Below are positions 1 through 12,050 of a stretch of DNA of 53,252 nucleotides, in pieces. Each line of letters starts with the position of its first letter. The stretch's first letter is position 1. Origin of the DNA: Gracilaria caudata. Taxonomy: Eukaryota > Rhodophyta > Florideophyceae > Gracilariales > Gracilariaceae. Under the pieces are notes generated by a model. It did no database searches. It saw nothing but the letters and a program-made list of their open reading frames with translations, and had not been told where the DNA came from. The stretch spans positions 1 through 53,252 of the forward strand of contig JASCIV010000077.1 of the NCBI GenBank assembly GCA_030374735.1, in the 5' to 3' direction. Made by a program: the position numbers and the translations under genes.

Positions 1-1640
1 TGAGCGTACAACTGTACACATACGACAACGAACGAGTCCTGGTTGGTGCCCGGTCGCTGACCGGTCACCGTCCTCCTGTGCTTTTTTTTGTTGTTTTTGT
101 CAGTCTGTCTTGCTTCATTAAGAGAATTCACTCATTGTTACTGATAGCAAAGCTCCTACTAGGCCGGCATTTTAACATTAAGTGCTGGCACATCCGCAAA
201 ACTTCTCGCTTATGAATAGAAGGCAACAATTTTTTTTTTTCAAAAACAGGAAAAAACAGCTCTTTTATAGTTTGAAAAGATCCGCCGTGTCACACGGCGC
301 ATTTTGTTGCTTTTCTGGAGGTTCTGATGCTTTGGATCACGTAGCAACCAAGAAGTAAGAATCGTGCAAACAAATTAATCTGCAACAGTCATCTTCTGGA
401 TACATTATTACAAGAGAGCCAAAACCAATTTATTTGTTAGAATACGCTACATAAATTTCGTTCAGAAACACCAAGAGCTTGGTACCGTCTACATACATAT
501 GCGCTGCGAAACGAACAAAGCTCAATACATTTTGTAGTAAATACGTCCTTTATTTTAATATTGACCGATGTGAAAATAACTTTTACCGATTGCTTTTGTA
601 ACGCCCTACATTATGGAACTTGAGTTTTTGTCTTAAAGTGACAGAAAATGGCTTACTTTAAATAGCTGATTTCACATACAGCATCTGACGCAGTACAGGA
701 CATGATATATAAGTTGCAAAAAACGAATTCAAGTATAGAATATTTGATTGATTATATTTTTTATACGAGAACCGCCGGTTAAGAGCGCTAACGTACATGT
801 TGACCCAAAATTTTAGCTCTACCTCTTAGGCGTTTTTAATTCAGTTGGCATCGGTGTTAGGCCAAATTACGTCGTTTTTTGAGTTAGCTTATGTTACTAT
901 AGAGAACAGTTTAGCAGATGGTCTTTCTAGAAATCTCTTCAAAGACTTCGAAACTTCAAGCATTGTATGAACGATAAACGATTCAACGTTCTGTAAATCA
1001 AGAGAGTTGTGCAACAAATTTTCTTTGAAAATAATTATCAGCAACGGAATCTCTGCTTTGTAGATATTGTAAACATTTAAAAAAGAGTTTTGCATTTGTA
1101 GTATTTGATAAACAATTTTCAATGATCTAAAGCTAAGAAAAACTTTTTAACGACGAAAAGTATGGAGCCTTTAGAATTGTGAACGCTTTGCAAGACAAAG
1201 CGCTATAGGAGCTTTGCATCCTTTTCATCGAGAAGCTTTCTTCTCGAAACGCTGAAATTATACATGATTCAAATATATATGCAAATCAACTTCAAATATA
1301 GGCAATGGCAAATTGGCCAAAACCGAAATATTGCCCAAACTGTGCAAAAATGGCTCTGCTTTGGTTTTTATCAAAGTCATTGCGCTTTTGTTTGTTACAA
1401 TTATACTACCAGCATTAAAAGTAGACTTAGAATGACAAAGATTGGCTTTTCAAGGCATAAAGGTTTTTTATCATGCATTGCGCATTGTGACGCAAGAACG
1501 TCGTGGCTGCCACTTATATTTGAAACCTCGCACTGTGACAGACGATTCCATGTAAAACTGAAATGCGCGAGGGAGAATCTACTGTTTGTGAGGCAAGTAC
1601 CAAAACTGTAGAGCAAAACGCCCTCGGAAGGAATTGGTGC
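1..1640. other. Gene-free stretch
   Basis: I see no supportable gene here. The reading frames are short and have no recognisable motif, and the DNA is AT-rich with homopolymer runs (a T run near 230-240). Confidence 0.5.
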
Positions 1641-1749
1641 TCTTACTCTTCATAAGAGTTGATCCGGATGTCCGGCCGAAACACCGCTATTATGACTACT
1701 TATTAGGCTATTCCTATTTTTGGCCCTATTACGGGATGCCCAATAGTGT

Positions 1750-2400
1750 GTTATTATGAGTTGCACACGTGTGTGCCTGGCCGCAGTTGGCGGATGCGCC
1801 GTGGCAAGCGGCGTTTGGTTGCACACGTGGGGCGTGATGGCCAGCAATGCTGGATACTTAGAATATTCTAGCTGTAGCTACAGTAGCACTACGTATAGTG
1901 TCATGAAACAGCGACTGTGCTCAGTAAGCCTCCGCCAAGGAGGACTTGGCTCTGATTTGTGACCGCGTTCGCACGAAACAGCCCTTTGCAGGGAATCTCG
2001 TCGAACTCTGGGCTCTTCATCCGCCTCTAACACTAAGAAGTGCACATCCGTTGTCACGGACCCTTTCTTTATTATTATTTCCGTCTTACGTACTGTCGAT
2101 GCTTCGCGCTGATCCTTCAGGTTTGGCCCGCTAATCTGGGAGATATTTCCGAACTCTCGTGAGTCATTGCTACCGTGCGCGGCTCATTTGCCGGACCCAC
2201 CGGATCCCCACTCCGTGGGCACAACCGTGAACCACACGTGGTACTTCCGACATTGTCGGCTACTGCCCCGATTCTTTCCCCTCAACCTCCGACCGCACGC
2301 TCGGACGGGGCTTCCCGGATTTACACCCGGCTGGCGCAAGCCCTATCGGAGGGTTCTACTAACTGACCTACCGGCAAGGGAGCAGGTCTGAACCCCCTGT
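1750..2400 (+). other. Possible LTR and leader remnant of a retroelement
   Basis: This stretch has LTR-like style: CACGTG-containing palindromes near 1763-1775 and 1820-1830, an AGAATATTCTAG palindrome near 1860-1871, a T-rich stretch near 2070, then a proline/serine/arginine-rich open frame at 2175-2366. No partner LTR was found in the window, so the call is weak. It could equally be unannotated non-coding DNA. Confidence 0.2.
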
Positions 2401-3369
2401 GGGTGCTTTTACCGCGAGGCGGTCTTTTCCGGCTCATCCGGTGATTTTCACCATAAAAACGCCATCTAATCCTCACAAAATACCTGGGTAATCCTCGGAC
2501 ACCATTTACGTCACCATCCAGCCATTAAAACAGTGCCAACTTACGAGTCCTCGCCACTTCTCTTGCATACTGCCAAGATTTTTATTGAGGTGAAATTAAC
2601 CTCAGACAACGTCGTCGCATCTCTCCAGCAATTTATGACCTTTCGAACGAGTTCTAAAGTCAGCTAGCCTTCATTATGTTACGGCTAAGATCAAAAAGAG
2701 AAGAGAAATCGCAAAGAGTGCTTTTCATTCTTTACTAGGCTTTTCACTATTTTGGTGCAGTACTCTTACCTTGCTTTTCAACATAGGTGCTTTGGTTGCA
2801 CTCCCAAATTAAATATAACGACAAAGCTATGCTTAATGAAAGAGTTGTGCCTATATCCGAATGCATAATGTTCTCCAATCGGATTTTTGAGACTAGTGCT
2901 ACCAATCCTTGCGCTTATAATCTCCCAAAAGACAACGTTGACAAATAGATACTCAGTTATCTTTGCAGCGATAATGAGAATTCAGGCGATGATGTTCATC
3001 ATCGTATGTCTCCGGTACGTGGATGTTCGGATCTAACGAAACAAAGTTCTCTTAAATCAACACTTGCCTTCGCAGACTTGTAGCCCAGGGGGGCGTTGAC
3101 GTAGATCGACAGACAGTTGATGGCGCAAACCAACTCGTAGCGCTTTGGAGGCATTTGAGGCTCGTTGTTTCGAACGAAAAAGATGCAAAGGGTAACCTCC
3201 GCCCTTCTTTTGTAACTTTATGCTTAGAATGAAATTGGTTTTGCAACACTTTGTTGACTGCACTCGTATATGAGCTGGAACCTGAATGAGGGATTGTCTT
3301 TGTATCCGCAGACTCTGGCTGAAATGTTGGTAATGCTGCAGACTACTTCGAAAGAAACAAACAAAATGT
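2401..3369. other. Gene-free stretch before the Mutator-like element
   Basis: No gene can be supported. The last part (about 3060-3370) may be the decayed upstream end of the ULP1-containing reading frame that follows, because fragments in several frames lead into it, but no motif is readable. Confidence 0.35.
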
Positions 3370-3378
3370 GTTTCCGGA

Positions 3379-3860
3379 GTACAGTCTAAAAGAATTCAAA
3401 GGGGTATTGATCGACAAAATATATTTGTCACCAGGTCCAATACACACTGTTATCATTCCAATGAACGTAAATGGAACCATTGGGGTCTGATGCTCGCCAT
3501 TGAAAAAGATGAGAAGAACTGGATACATTATTTGAGAGACAGTTTGCGGGAGGAACCTTCTGATGGAAGAATGGGGTTTGTTATACCGTCTATCGAACAT
3601 GCTCTTGGAAACCGCCTTGGATGGTAGAAATGGTCAAAGAATTACATGCTACACGTGTTGAAGTACCAAAAACAGCGTGATTTGTATAGCTGTGGTGCTC
3701 ATTTATTGTCTTCGATGACTTACTTTTGTCGCACGCGAGGCCACCTGCCGAAAAAGACCTTCTGAGCAATGTATTCCGCGGATCTCACAGAGCGTTATCG
3801 TCGGAGTGCGACCGAATGTCGAATACTTGTGATTCTTGACGCTCGAAGGGAGGGAATGGC
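3379..3860 (+). pseudogene. ULP1-like C48 cysteine protease remnant
   Basis: ULP1 proteases cleave SUMO or related modifiers and are often captured by transposons. Here the expected order is readable across at least one frameshift: an IYLSPGPIHTVIIPMNV-like strand, a catalytic His in an HWGLMLAIE motif (CAT codon at 3478), an acidic strand with HYLRDS, and a catalytic Cys in QRDLYSCGAH (TGT codon at 3691). The His and the preceding strand are in different frames, with one base lost near 3476, and a stop follows at the end. The spacing of His, Asp and Cys fits the family. This is motif reading only; no alignment was run. Confidence 0.55.
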
Positions 3861-5639
3861 ATTCACCTATGAGTTCCTGGTGAACGAGTTGGACCCACAG
3901 TCCCGGGAGGGGACATATGCGGAGCGTCACCAGTTTGTTGTGCAAGAGACCCTTAGGTCCTCAGAAGGCATTGCTCGTGTAGAGCGACTAAAAGGAGAAG
4001 GGGTGCTCTCTAGTACAGCTAACTATATGGATTTACTCATGGATTCCGATGGGGATCCCGAAGGGTCGCTGGTCGTGGACTCCAGAGGGGACCCATCTAA
4101 GAGAAGTCCAGGCACTCAAAGTAGGATCAGATCTTCTTTTGGAGCCGAAGGGAACTGGAACCTCTGAGACGGTGAAGCCCGGAGCGGAGAATGGGCCTTC
4201 ACAAAATGGAATGAAGGCAGGAACCTCGGAAACGAGGACGGCTAGACGATCTTCAGAGGATAAGAACTACAGTGGTTCTTCATATCTTAGTAGTCGAAAG
4301 AAGGGGGATATCAAAGAGTGTATTGATCAGACAGGAACCGAGCTATGCAAGAAGGACGTAGAGAGCGAGATCAGACGAGTACTGTCGAAGAGTTAGTCGA
4401 AGATATTCCTGGAACTTTCTTCGAGCTGATGAAGGGTGGGTACAAGTACGGGGTGCACTTACGACGCGATTTAGCGAGTGTTGGTAAGTATAGGTTCAGT
4501 GCCGGAATCCGGTGCCTGCAGTACAAGTCGTATCGCAAAAGAACACGTTGTAAAGCAGGGATCGTTGCTAAGCTGTTGAGGAACCTTCGCGGATAGGAGC
4601 TCAAAGGAGAAAACTCGCACAGCCACACCAGAACCTCCATGTCCCTGAAGGTTATTAATCAGAGAGTGTTGTCGATTCGGAATTCATTTAGGAAGAAGTG
4701 TCTTTCTAAACTGAAGATTGCTTATGTACACTACACGTCGAAACGAGGATCTTCTCAGTCTGCGAAGGACATACATGGCGATAAAAAGCGAAATCCACAG
4801 CCCAACGTGAGAAGCAGGAAGAAAATCACCCGATACAAATGATAGTGATGACAAGGACTTTACGGAAGTCCCATCTAGAATTAGCGAGGATCTGAGACCT
4901 CTAATTACCAAGACCATTGCATCTGGTATGGTTCACAGTCCTAGACTTCGGGATCCTCAGCAGAAGAAAGGGTGGGGGGGCAGTGGATGATGGGATCAAC
5001 TGTGCGACAGAAGATGAAGTCCTCGATGAAGGGAGGGAGGATGAAGATCTACTGATGACTGGTAATGTGGCAGAGGATATTTGTCACGAAATAGACACAA
5101 ACGTAAGATGATTGTATATCTACTATCTACTTGGCGTAAGATGTGACCCAGGCCATTTTTCTTTTATCGAACAGTCTAGCATTTGTTCTACACTGCGTTT
5201 AGGAGCACGTGAGTGGTAATGACGGAGATTTCGTACTGAAGATACTACCGAGGGAGATACTGGCCGCACTAAAGCCAAGGAAGAGGACGACGAAAAATAT
5301 TATTCTTTTAAACGCGCATATGCGGAAGAAGAGGGCGACCGCGTTGGTTTCTCAGCATATCTATCATCTGTACAGGTCGAAACCAAGGATGAGACCCTGA
5401 AGCACTTCCAATGCATTTCTGAATGCTTTGGGTTTAGTTTAAGGATCCGAGACTCACTCTACACCGAGAAAGAGCGGCCATCGAAGAGTGGTTCGCTGGT
5501 ATGTTCGCAACGCTCCAACAAACAGTTACAGTGCCCCAACTTATTCAAGGTCCACAGAGTGAGGATCTGTACTGACGAAGAGGGTAGAAGGGCTGGGGAG
5601 TGAGGATTTCGTTTCGATCTTTCCAAAGCGCACCATAAT

Positions 5640-6455
5640 CACTCCCCGAACAGAAAATGTTTCCATCGGAAACTACCTCCAAAGATGGAGCAAGAGGCAT
5701 ACAACTTGTAAGACAGGTTTCGACTACAATACACGGATATACTGTGCATGCTGGAAGATAAGTACAGCATCAAAGTCGATAAGATTCTGTTTCGCAAACG
5801 ACTCAAGTATTTGTCTGATTCGCGTACTGCCAAGGACAATGACTCCTCCCGTCTCTATGAAAACATACTACAATTGAAGGCGGACAACGCGAGGAACGCT
5901 TTGTATTGCATGACGAACGAACAAGACGACCTTCACTATGTAGCGTGGAGTTTCGAGGCCTGAATCCTCGACTATTCGCTGTATGGTATTGTGTTAGAGG
6001 TATCCATTGATTGCAAAGCCATTGCAAATCGCTTGCGGATACCCCTTGTCACGATAAACGGTCGGGATAACTACGGCAATGTATCTACGTTCTTTGTGGG
6101 ATATCTTCCAAACGAGACGACGGAAAGCATCTGCCGAATCCTTAGCAGGTTTAAGGAATGCATGACCATTTCTCTCTCTTGTTTCGTCCTGGATCCGAGC
6201 AAAGCATGCTTTAACGCCCTGTGAAAGACATTTCCAACGTCCAACCTCACGTACGATGACTGGGACATGAACCGGAACCAGGCATCAAACATTTCTCGCT
6301 GGTGTGCCAAGATCTGCCACACGAACTGGCACGACGCCATAAATGCGGATCTTTTCTCATTGAGAGGAAGCACGACAGTTGGAGTGTTCATGCGTCGTAG
6401 AGATGAGTTCGACTGTACGTACTTCTCCAATTTCAATCAGCCGTTTCCAAAATGA
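5640..6455 (+). pseudogene. MULE transposase core, broken
   Basis: Mutator-like transposases carry a DDE/RNase H fold that cuts DNA. The readable pieces are: an upstream helical part ending in NALYCMTNEQ and LHYVAWSFEA (to 5961); then, after a stop and a frame change, a segment with SIDCKAIANRLRIP, TINGRDNYGNVSTFFVGYLP and NETTESICRILSRFKECM (6000-6165); then LDPSKACFNAL in place of the usual acidic 'TDQDKA' motif. The first Asp (in SIDCK) remains, while the expected TDQD motif has decayed. Downstream at 6267-6455 a frame with WCAKICHTNWHDAI continues the same protein. The frames do not join, so this is a pseudogene. Confidence 0.6.
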
Positions 6456-6758
6456 TACAAGGATCTGTACCACGAGCATCCATCGATGATAATCCTCTGT
6501 TACAAACTGTGATACCTTCCGAACAGGTTCCTGTTCCAGGGTACAGGATATACGGAGTCCTCAAACCACAGGTACCGAAAACTAATACTGGCGACGAGTT
6601 CCTCTGTCGGAGGTTCCCATCAAAATGGGTCGCATAACCACTCATCCGAAGGAGGAGCGACTCGCAGATCACACCGCGGATCAAACAGCCTTATCCAGCA
6701 AATTAGATCGTGAAATGGGCTCTGCTGTATACCATAACGAACCTCTCTATCCCGCGCT

Positions 6759-7300
6759 GTGCGGACGCCGAACGGCGCATGTTTTGAAGTAGATCTTGAG
6801 GATCTGAATACTGAGAAAGCTCAACAGGTAGTGATCCTCAACCTAAGCCGGATCCCAATCCGTTCAAATGTAGTGGAGACGCAACTCTGTGTGTTAAATA
6901 CACGCGGAGAGCAAAAGCAGCTCAACGCACACTGCATGTGTCCTCACTTCTCCTCCAATTGGTTCCCTTGCTCTCACCTCAGTAGAGTGTCCACAGTATA
7001 CACAGAAATATGTCAGCGGTGGCCTGATATTAGCCCCATCATAGGCCATCGCTTCCGCATTGAGGATCTGTGGCACCCCAATTGGTCACGCGACGGTATT
7101 GCTTGGACGCCGGACAACATCCTGCAACTTCGTGCGAAAATGGTCTCGATAGGAAGCCAGATTGCCACAGAAATAGAAGATCATCGCCACCAGAACGCAA
7201 CTTATCATTGCCAATCCCACCACAACAACAACGCAGAAGTCGAAGAGAATCTTGTTTGGTCTAAGGGTAGACATGGGTCTGCACGGGTTGATTTAGAATA
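6759..7300 (+). pseudogene. SWIM zinc-finger C-terminal part of the MULE transposase
   Basis: The frame contains AHCMCPHFSSNWFPCSH, which fits the SWIM pattern CxC...CxH, at about 6929-6980. SWIM fingers follow the catalytic domain in MULE and FAR1/FHY3 proteins, which is exactly its place here. A conserved-looking WPDISPIIGH..IEDLWHPNW stretch follows. The frame stays open to 7373, but the final part lies inside the foldback element starting at 7275, so the last residues are not original. A frame break separates it from the core at 5640-6455. Confidence 0.6.
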
Positions 7301-7392
7301 TCAGTGTTCAAATTCGGGTTGTGCACGGCACGCGCACGGCGTAATTTGCGATTTTGAACACCCAAGCTTCTAAATAAACCCGTGCACACCCC
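7275..7392. mobile_element. Small foldback element (MITE-like)
   Basis: Two arms of about 39 bases are inverted copies of each other: the left arm at 7275-7313 begins GGGTCTGCACGGGTT, and the right arm at 7352-7391 read on the minus strand begins GGGTGTGCACGGGTT. By eye about 31 of 39 positions match. The centre is GC-rich with repeated CACGGC. The element sits at the 3' end of the MULE reading frame and supplies its present stop. No clear target duplication could be seen. An alternative is that it is a terminus of the MULE itself. Confidence 0.5.
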
Positions 7393-7426
7393 GTATTCTC
7401 CCTTATCTTTCTTCTAGGGTCAGCAT

Positions 7427-8513
7427 GTGCTACTTCCTTTTTCGTACAGTCAAAAACATATGTTACCATCCTATGACGCCGAGAAAACCTCGAATCATAT
7501 TTTCCGGTGGTACTCCCGTATGGTACAGGCGGTCCGAAGTCAGTTGGTGTTCATCTTGAAACTTAGGCAACATTCTCGCTTTCAGTGTCGGGCTCACAAT
7601 TTGCAAGGGATTTGGACTTCATTCTTTCTTGTTTACTCTGTGCTGAGAAGAAAACAAATAAGCGATCTCTGTCTTAAGGTTTGTATACGAGAATCCTCAA
7701 CTTGGGCTATTATAGAAGTCCGGGACCTGATCTCGTCATCTGTGCAATGTAAACTAATTGAGCAGCATGTGGACGTTCTACCCCGACATGGAATGTTGAA
7801 TGCATCATTTGAGCAACTCAAAGATTCTTCAGCATTTTGGCAGTAACTTAAACGAAACGGAATGGCATACCTGACCCAATTTGGTCCCTGCCATATCTCT
7901 TTGACCATGAGTGTCTCTGACCGTACTGAAGCCTATGTATATGTACATGTGGCGTCTGTATACAGCAAAGCTGACCCAAGCCTTATTTTGCAATTTGGAA
8001 CTCAATTGACTGCTACGCAACGTGGTAATATTTTGGCAGCCAGTCCAGTCTCTGCAGTAATAGTATTCCAGAAAAGAGTACGGTTTTCTCTAGACTACTT
8101 TCTACTCAGGGAAACAAAAAAGTTTGGGGCAGAGAGATATTTCTTGAGAAAGGACTGAACAGCAAAAAGGTTCTCACCTCATTTTCATCTACTAATATGG
8201 CTACAAAAAGATGTCCAGATTTATCATGATCAGAAGACGTTGACCTCCCCAAGAAAATTTCAAATTTGTGGAAGTTTTATCTACAGCCGTTCTTCCTTGT
8301 GAAGTACGTGCTCCTCAGTCAGCTATTTCTCCTCCATTTCAACCAATTCGGCCAACCTATTTTCCTCTTCTGTCTGACCACGGAGCTACAGTTCATAACC
8401 CGCTGGGTTTCAACGATCGATACGATGTAACGTCCGAGCCCTACTATGAATATACATTTGACGGCAGTCTGGAAAACAACACAGAGTTGAAGAAATTATT
8501 CTTTGCAACCTAG
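7427..8513 (+). other. Unassigned open frames downstream of the MULE
   Basis: Three plus-strand frames (7427-7846, 7862-8158 and 8268-8513) follow closely. I recognise no domain. The last has a region rich in aromatic and acidic residues (near RYDVTSEPYYEYTFDGS). They could be decayed parts of the same transposon or chance frames, and I do not support them as genes. Confidence 0.25.
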
Positions 8514-9670
8514 TTTCACAAATTCAATTCTTATTGTTTCAATGCTCAAAAGTCGTGCCGATTCCTCTTTCCCTTCCCGATGCCACAAAGAGGAAGTATC
8601 GGTATCAAAGAAACAGTTTAGGGAGAAATGTTTTGTCGCTCTTGCTCCAAGATCTTCACCTCTCCGAGGTTCTACCCACCCAATGTTGACAGTGATAAGC
8701 CATAAAAAAAAGATATTATTGTGGTGATCAGAAACAGTACACGGCAATCAATGTATGTCTGATCCCCCATAGTGAAACCAGAAAAGAAGGAGGTATTTGA
8801 CAATTGAATGCCTACGTCCAATCACGAGAACCAGCTCTTACCTAGATGATAGGAGCGGCTGAGTTCAATTGGTCGCCATTCAACTGGATCTAGATGTGTT
8901 TGAGCAAAAGAAGCAGTGGACTATCTATTATAATAATCCAATCAAAATTCACATCTGCTACTGTGCTTAACATCAACACATCGTGGGTATGCACTAATCC
9001 TGACGCGCTATCAGAGAAATAAGAGCATGCACTGAACTCAAGGAAAAGCACGAAACAACCAAATATTTTACCTCAGCTCGATTCGGAAAAATGTGTGACA
9101 GTTAACAACCTACACGAAGAGGGGTGTAATACTTACCCCTCACATGTGCTATGTCCATTTATTAAGATCTATACTCGTCGTTCTCTATAAATGCAACACA
9201 TGTCAGCTACTGAGTTTCATGACGGATGTATTGTGAGAAAGCTGCACTGCATGGTAAAAGTTATTTAGACAATAAAATTTAATGGTTCACTCCATTGAAA
9301 ACATGGGATTATTATTCCAATAATCGTTGCTTGTAGGTTACCAATGAAAACGGTACTGAACCATTGCTTTTGTTCACCATGTAGTTCAATGGGGCATTTT
9401 AGTGGTGCGATAAATACTGGACCGTCAGGATCTTAAGAAAAACTATTGATATAAAAATCTAATGATATTTTAATTTTTCTAACCTTGACTGCATTGATGC
9501 AGTACCAATATCCAATGAATAGTGATCCAATATTGTCCAGCTTCACTTCGATGACTTACAAGTAGTTAGACTAGTAAAGATTTGAACAAAAATTTGACCG
9601 TGCGTAGGTTCTGTAAGTGTCCTCTAAAACGGAGAATGCATATCAAGTTTATGCAAGTGAACGTTTTTGA
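8514..9670. other. AT-rich non-coding stretch with recurrent CCATTG motifs
   Basis: No gene is seen. From about 9285 onward the hexamer CCATTG or its complement CAATGG occurs unusually often (near 9292, 9362, 9385 and in related CCAATG forms near 9342 and 9510), continuing into the next segment. This may be a decayed repeat family. Confidence 0.35.
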
Positions 9671-9674
9671 AGTG

Positions 9675-9728
9675 TTCTGATATACAAGTATATATATGTA
9701 TATAAATATATATATATATATTTAAATA
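9675..9728. repeat. AT-dinucleotide-rich microsatellite
   Basis: This is a run of TA/AT dinucleotides with few interruptions between about 9690 and 9725. Confidence 0.8.
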
Positions 9729-9775
9729 TGAGTTAGCATATAGCCCATGCATACAATAAATCATTGTGTGTGTAA

Positions 9776-9842
9776 CCTAGTTAGTTTGGCTGCGAAGCAC
9801 AAGTCGAAGGTCATAGATTCAAGCCTCGGTGAAATCTAAACA
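9776..9842 (+). repeat. tRNA-like (SINE-type) segment
   Basis: An A-box-like block TAGTTAGTTTGG (about 9778-9789) lies about 40 bases before a B-box-like block AGATTCAAGCC (about 9820-9830), the arrangement of an internal RNA polymerase III promoter. A proper cloverleaf could not be drawn, so this is not called as a tRNA gene. The same end, with TTCAAGCCTCG then TGA-AT, recurs at about 52.71 kb, which suggests a dispersed SINE family. Confidence 0.35.
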
Positions 9843-10640
9843 ACGAATAAAATACAAAATAGAAGAGCGTAGACTAGACCGAAATTTAGCGTACCAGGTG
9901 TACATCTGGACACATTTTATAGGTTTCCCTATGCCCTCCGAGCTTAATTTTGGTACAAAAATGTTAGATACCATGGTATTCCTTCCATTGGTGCTGTATC
10001 AACGAACGTATGAAAATATACTTTAATTTAGCAGTACGGTACCATTGGAATTCCATTGGTTTATTGGATATTGCACCAATTAAATTCCATTGTCTCAATA
10101 AGGTTTTGTACTGGTACGGAATCATTGAAGGTAATGTAGGTCTACGGTGAAAAGATGACATTTTTACCATGCAGTGTGCGTAAATCCAGAACAAATTATG
10201 AACGCGAGTACTGACAAATTTCTCCGAGCCAAATGCAGAGCTAATTGAATCCAATGTATCCCACGATATGTGAATTGTGCAACTATAGAACTTATTAGCT
10301 CTTTGTTGCCTGTAGTAACGTCAGTAATGTTACCATTGGGTTCGGACCTGTGGGTACAAGGACGTGTGCCATTCGAATTTTCAATTACAAGAAGTTTGCT
10401 GTTGTGGACCGGTAGACAGGTCAGCCGTTCTCCGTGCTAGAGTGTGCATATGTGCATGTGTGCATTTTCTGACGGTCAAGGCGTATAAGTAGTTTGTACA
10501 ATCTTTGAAAACGTCAAGATGTCTGAGAACACAGGCAGAACAACCGACTACCTCAAATAGTAAAGATTTATCGCCTTGTCTGTATCCTGTTTGCACTGTC
10601 TCATTAATTTTAATGGGCCCAGAAAGCTCATCAAGCGACT
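9843..10640. other. Non-coding stretch with CCATTGG motifs
   Basis: No gene is supported. Between 9985 and 10340 the motifs CCATTGG and TACCATTGG recur (near 9988, 10041, 10052, 10090 and 10332), as in the stretch before 9670. Confidence 0.35.
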
Positions 10641-10699
10641 TGCCGAAGCGTCCGCGCTTTTCTTAGGACATTCCCTTAAGATAATGCTGCAGACTCAGT

Positions 10700-11150
10700 T
10701 GTTTTGGCGTCTCCCCCGAAATCTGTAAGTCGATTTTCGCCCGAGATAATTCGTTCAGGGGAAGAGGCAAAGGCCGTTGTAGACACACAATACAAGCGGG
10801 ATCCACGGGCTGTATTTTCTGATGTGTACCAGGATTTCTTGGCGTTGTTTAACAAGAAGAGAAACGCAAATGAGAGCGTCAAATGAGAGCGTCAAGAACT
10901 TTGAGTCGCGCTTTCAAGCGCACGTCTCGAGGGCAAACGTGCGCAGCACAGACGCAAGACTATCAGAAGCACTGGTTGCATTCACCTTTTTGGCTTATTC
11001 CGACGTACAAAGCAATTAGAGAATGTCTGTGCTGGTCAACTGCGCTGCAAGGGGGTCCTCTTTGTCGTCGACTTCGAGCACGATCCACTTTCTGAAACCA
11101 TTGTCTTATGGACCCATTCCCTGGGCACTTCGCCAGTGCGACGAAGTTCC
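10700..11150 (+). pseudogene. Gag-like remnant of a retroelement
   Basis: Overlapping frames at 10704-10886 and 10822-11019 join into a helical, charged sequence (DVYQDFLALFNKKRNANESV, FESRFQAHVSRA, ARLSEALVAFTFLAYSDVQS). This style resembles gag helical domains of algal and protist retroelements. A six-base tandem slip near 10870-10890 repeats ATGAGAGCGTCAA and breaks the frame. The protease-like frame at 11.7-12.05 kb lies downstream on the same strand. The assignment rests on style and context only. Confidence 0.35.
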
Positions 11151-11739
11151 GTACTTCCCCTGGCTCTTCGACTGCCAGACCCGTGTTCAGTAACGCTTCT
11201 TATGCGTCTTCCTCGCTTTCGGGAGGTTGATAGTAGAGACAGAGGCGGCGAATAACACTGAACAGATCACTGAACTCCCCTGAGAGGCAGGTGGATATCC
11301 CGGAGATGCACTCTAGATGCACAAAATGTATACTTATGATTTTCGGAAGCAGACGTCAATTGTGGCATCCGTCGCAGATCGTGGGAGGGTCTGATGAAAG
11401 TCATCAGGAAGCCTCTTGGATATCTAAAATTTTGGATATCCGAATGATGTCCAGAAATGTACTCCCTATGAAACTACTGTAAGCCGATGTCCCGTTGATA
11501 TCCCTTTGATGTTTCAGAAAATGTACTACGGATATGCAAATGATGTGCCTTTCAAAAATTCCACCGGACATCAATCGGACGTCGACTTGACTCTCTGGGC
11601 TCAAGCAGAAGACAAAGTGTAACAGGCGTGAAAAGTACGGACATTGAGCCAACAACCACAGACGAGATGGGTTACTCAAGCTTGGCTATGGGATTTCTGG
11701 ATCATCCAGAAAATGATGAAAAAGAACAGAAGAACATGT

Positions 11740-12050
11740 TAACAGTCAATATGACAATGTTGCGAAATCCAAACAATTACACAACTGACGTTTTAGGAAC
11801 CGATGGGTCGCTCCTAGCAAACGCTGCGCCGTACAGCAAAATAGGTTTGCACAAGCTGCACCTGATCAAAGACTTGGTATGGCCCGACTGGAACAGGATC
11901 CTTGACTCTCTCCCGACTACACTGGCGGACGAGACCTACTGGCAGTATGGGTCGGGTAATCATTGCGGGGAACCCAGGAAACTATTGGGAGCGATTTCAC
12001 TCAGTACAAGAAGTCGCGTGACGCTCATTCATTGTTCCAAGACTTTCTAA
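11740..12050 (+). pseudogene. Retroelement aspartic-protease-like remnant
   Basis: The frame contains VLGTDGSLLANAAPYSKIGL, where NAAPYSKIG resembles the protease signature around D-x-GAPxSxIG with the catalytic Asp lost. It is followed by WPDWNRILDSLP, a hydrophilic spacer and KLLGAISL. It ends at 12050 in a shifted frame. Charged frames continue to 12797 without recognisable motifs. Confidence 0.35.

Larger units (their letters stand above)
3370..7273 (+). mobile_element. Degenerate Mutator-like element (MULE) with ULP1-type protease
   Basis: All recognisable parts lie on the plus strand in this order: a C48 (ULP1) protease-like segment at about 3.38-3.86 kb, a charged low-similarity region at 3.77-5.4 kb broken into frames, a MULE transposase core at about 5.64-6.46 kb and a SWIM zinc finger at about 6.93-7.00 kb. 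Frames are interrupted by many stops and shifts, so the element is dead. Plant MULEs of the Kaonashi type are known to carry ULP1 domains, and this looks like an algal or protist counterpart. Terminal inverted repeats were not located. The two halves could instead come from separate elements, but shared strand and spacing favour one. Confidence 0.55.

Noticed and set aside
9776..9842. Functional tRNA gene
   Set aside because: The promoter-like boxes are present, but an acceptor stem and anticodon arm cannot be formed.
11391..11407. Hammerhead-like CTGATGA motif
   Set aside because: CTGATGA-AAG-TCATCAG is a plain hairpin. The GAAA core and the third helix of a hammerhead ribozyme are missing.
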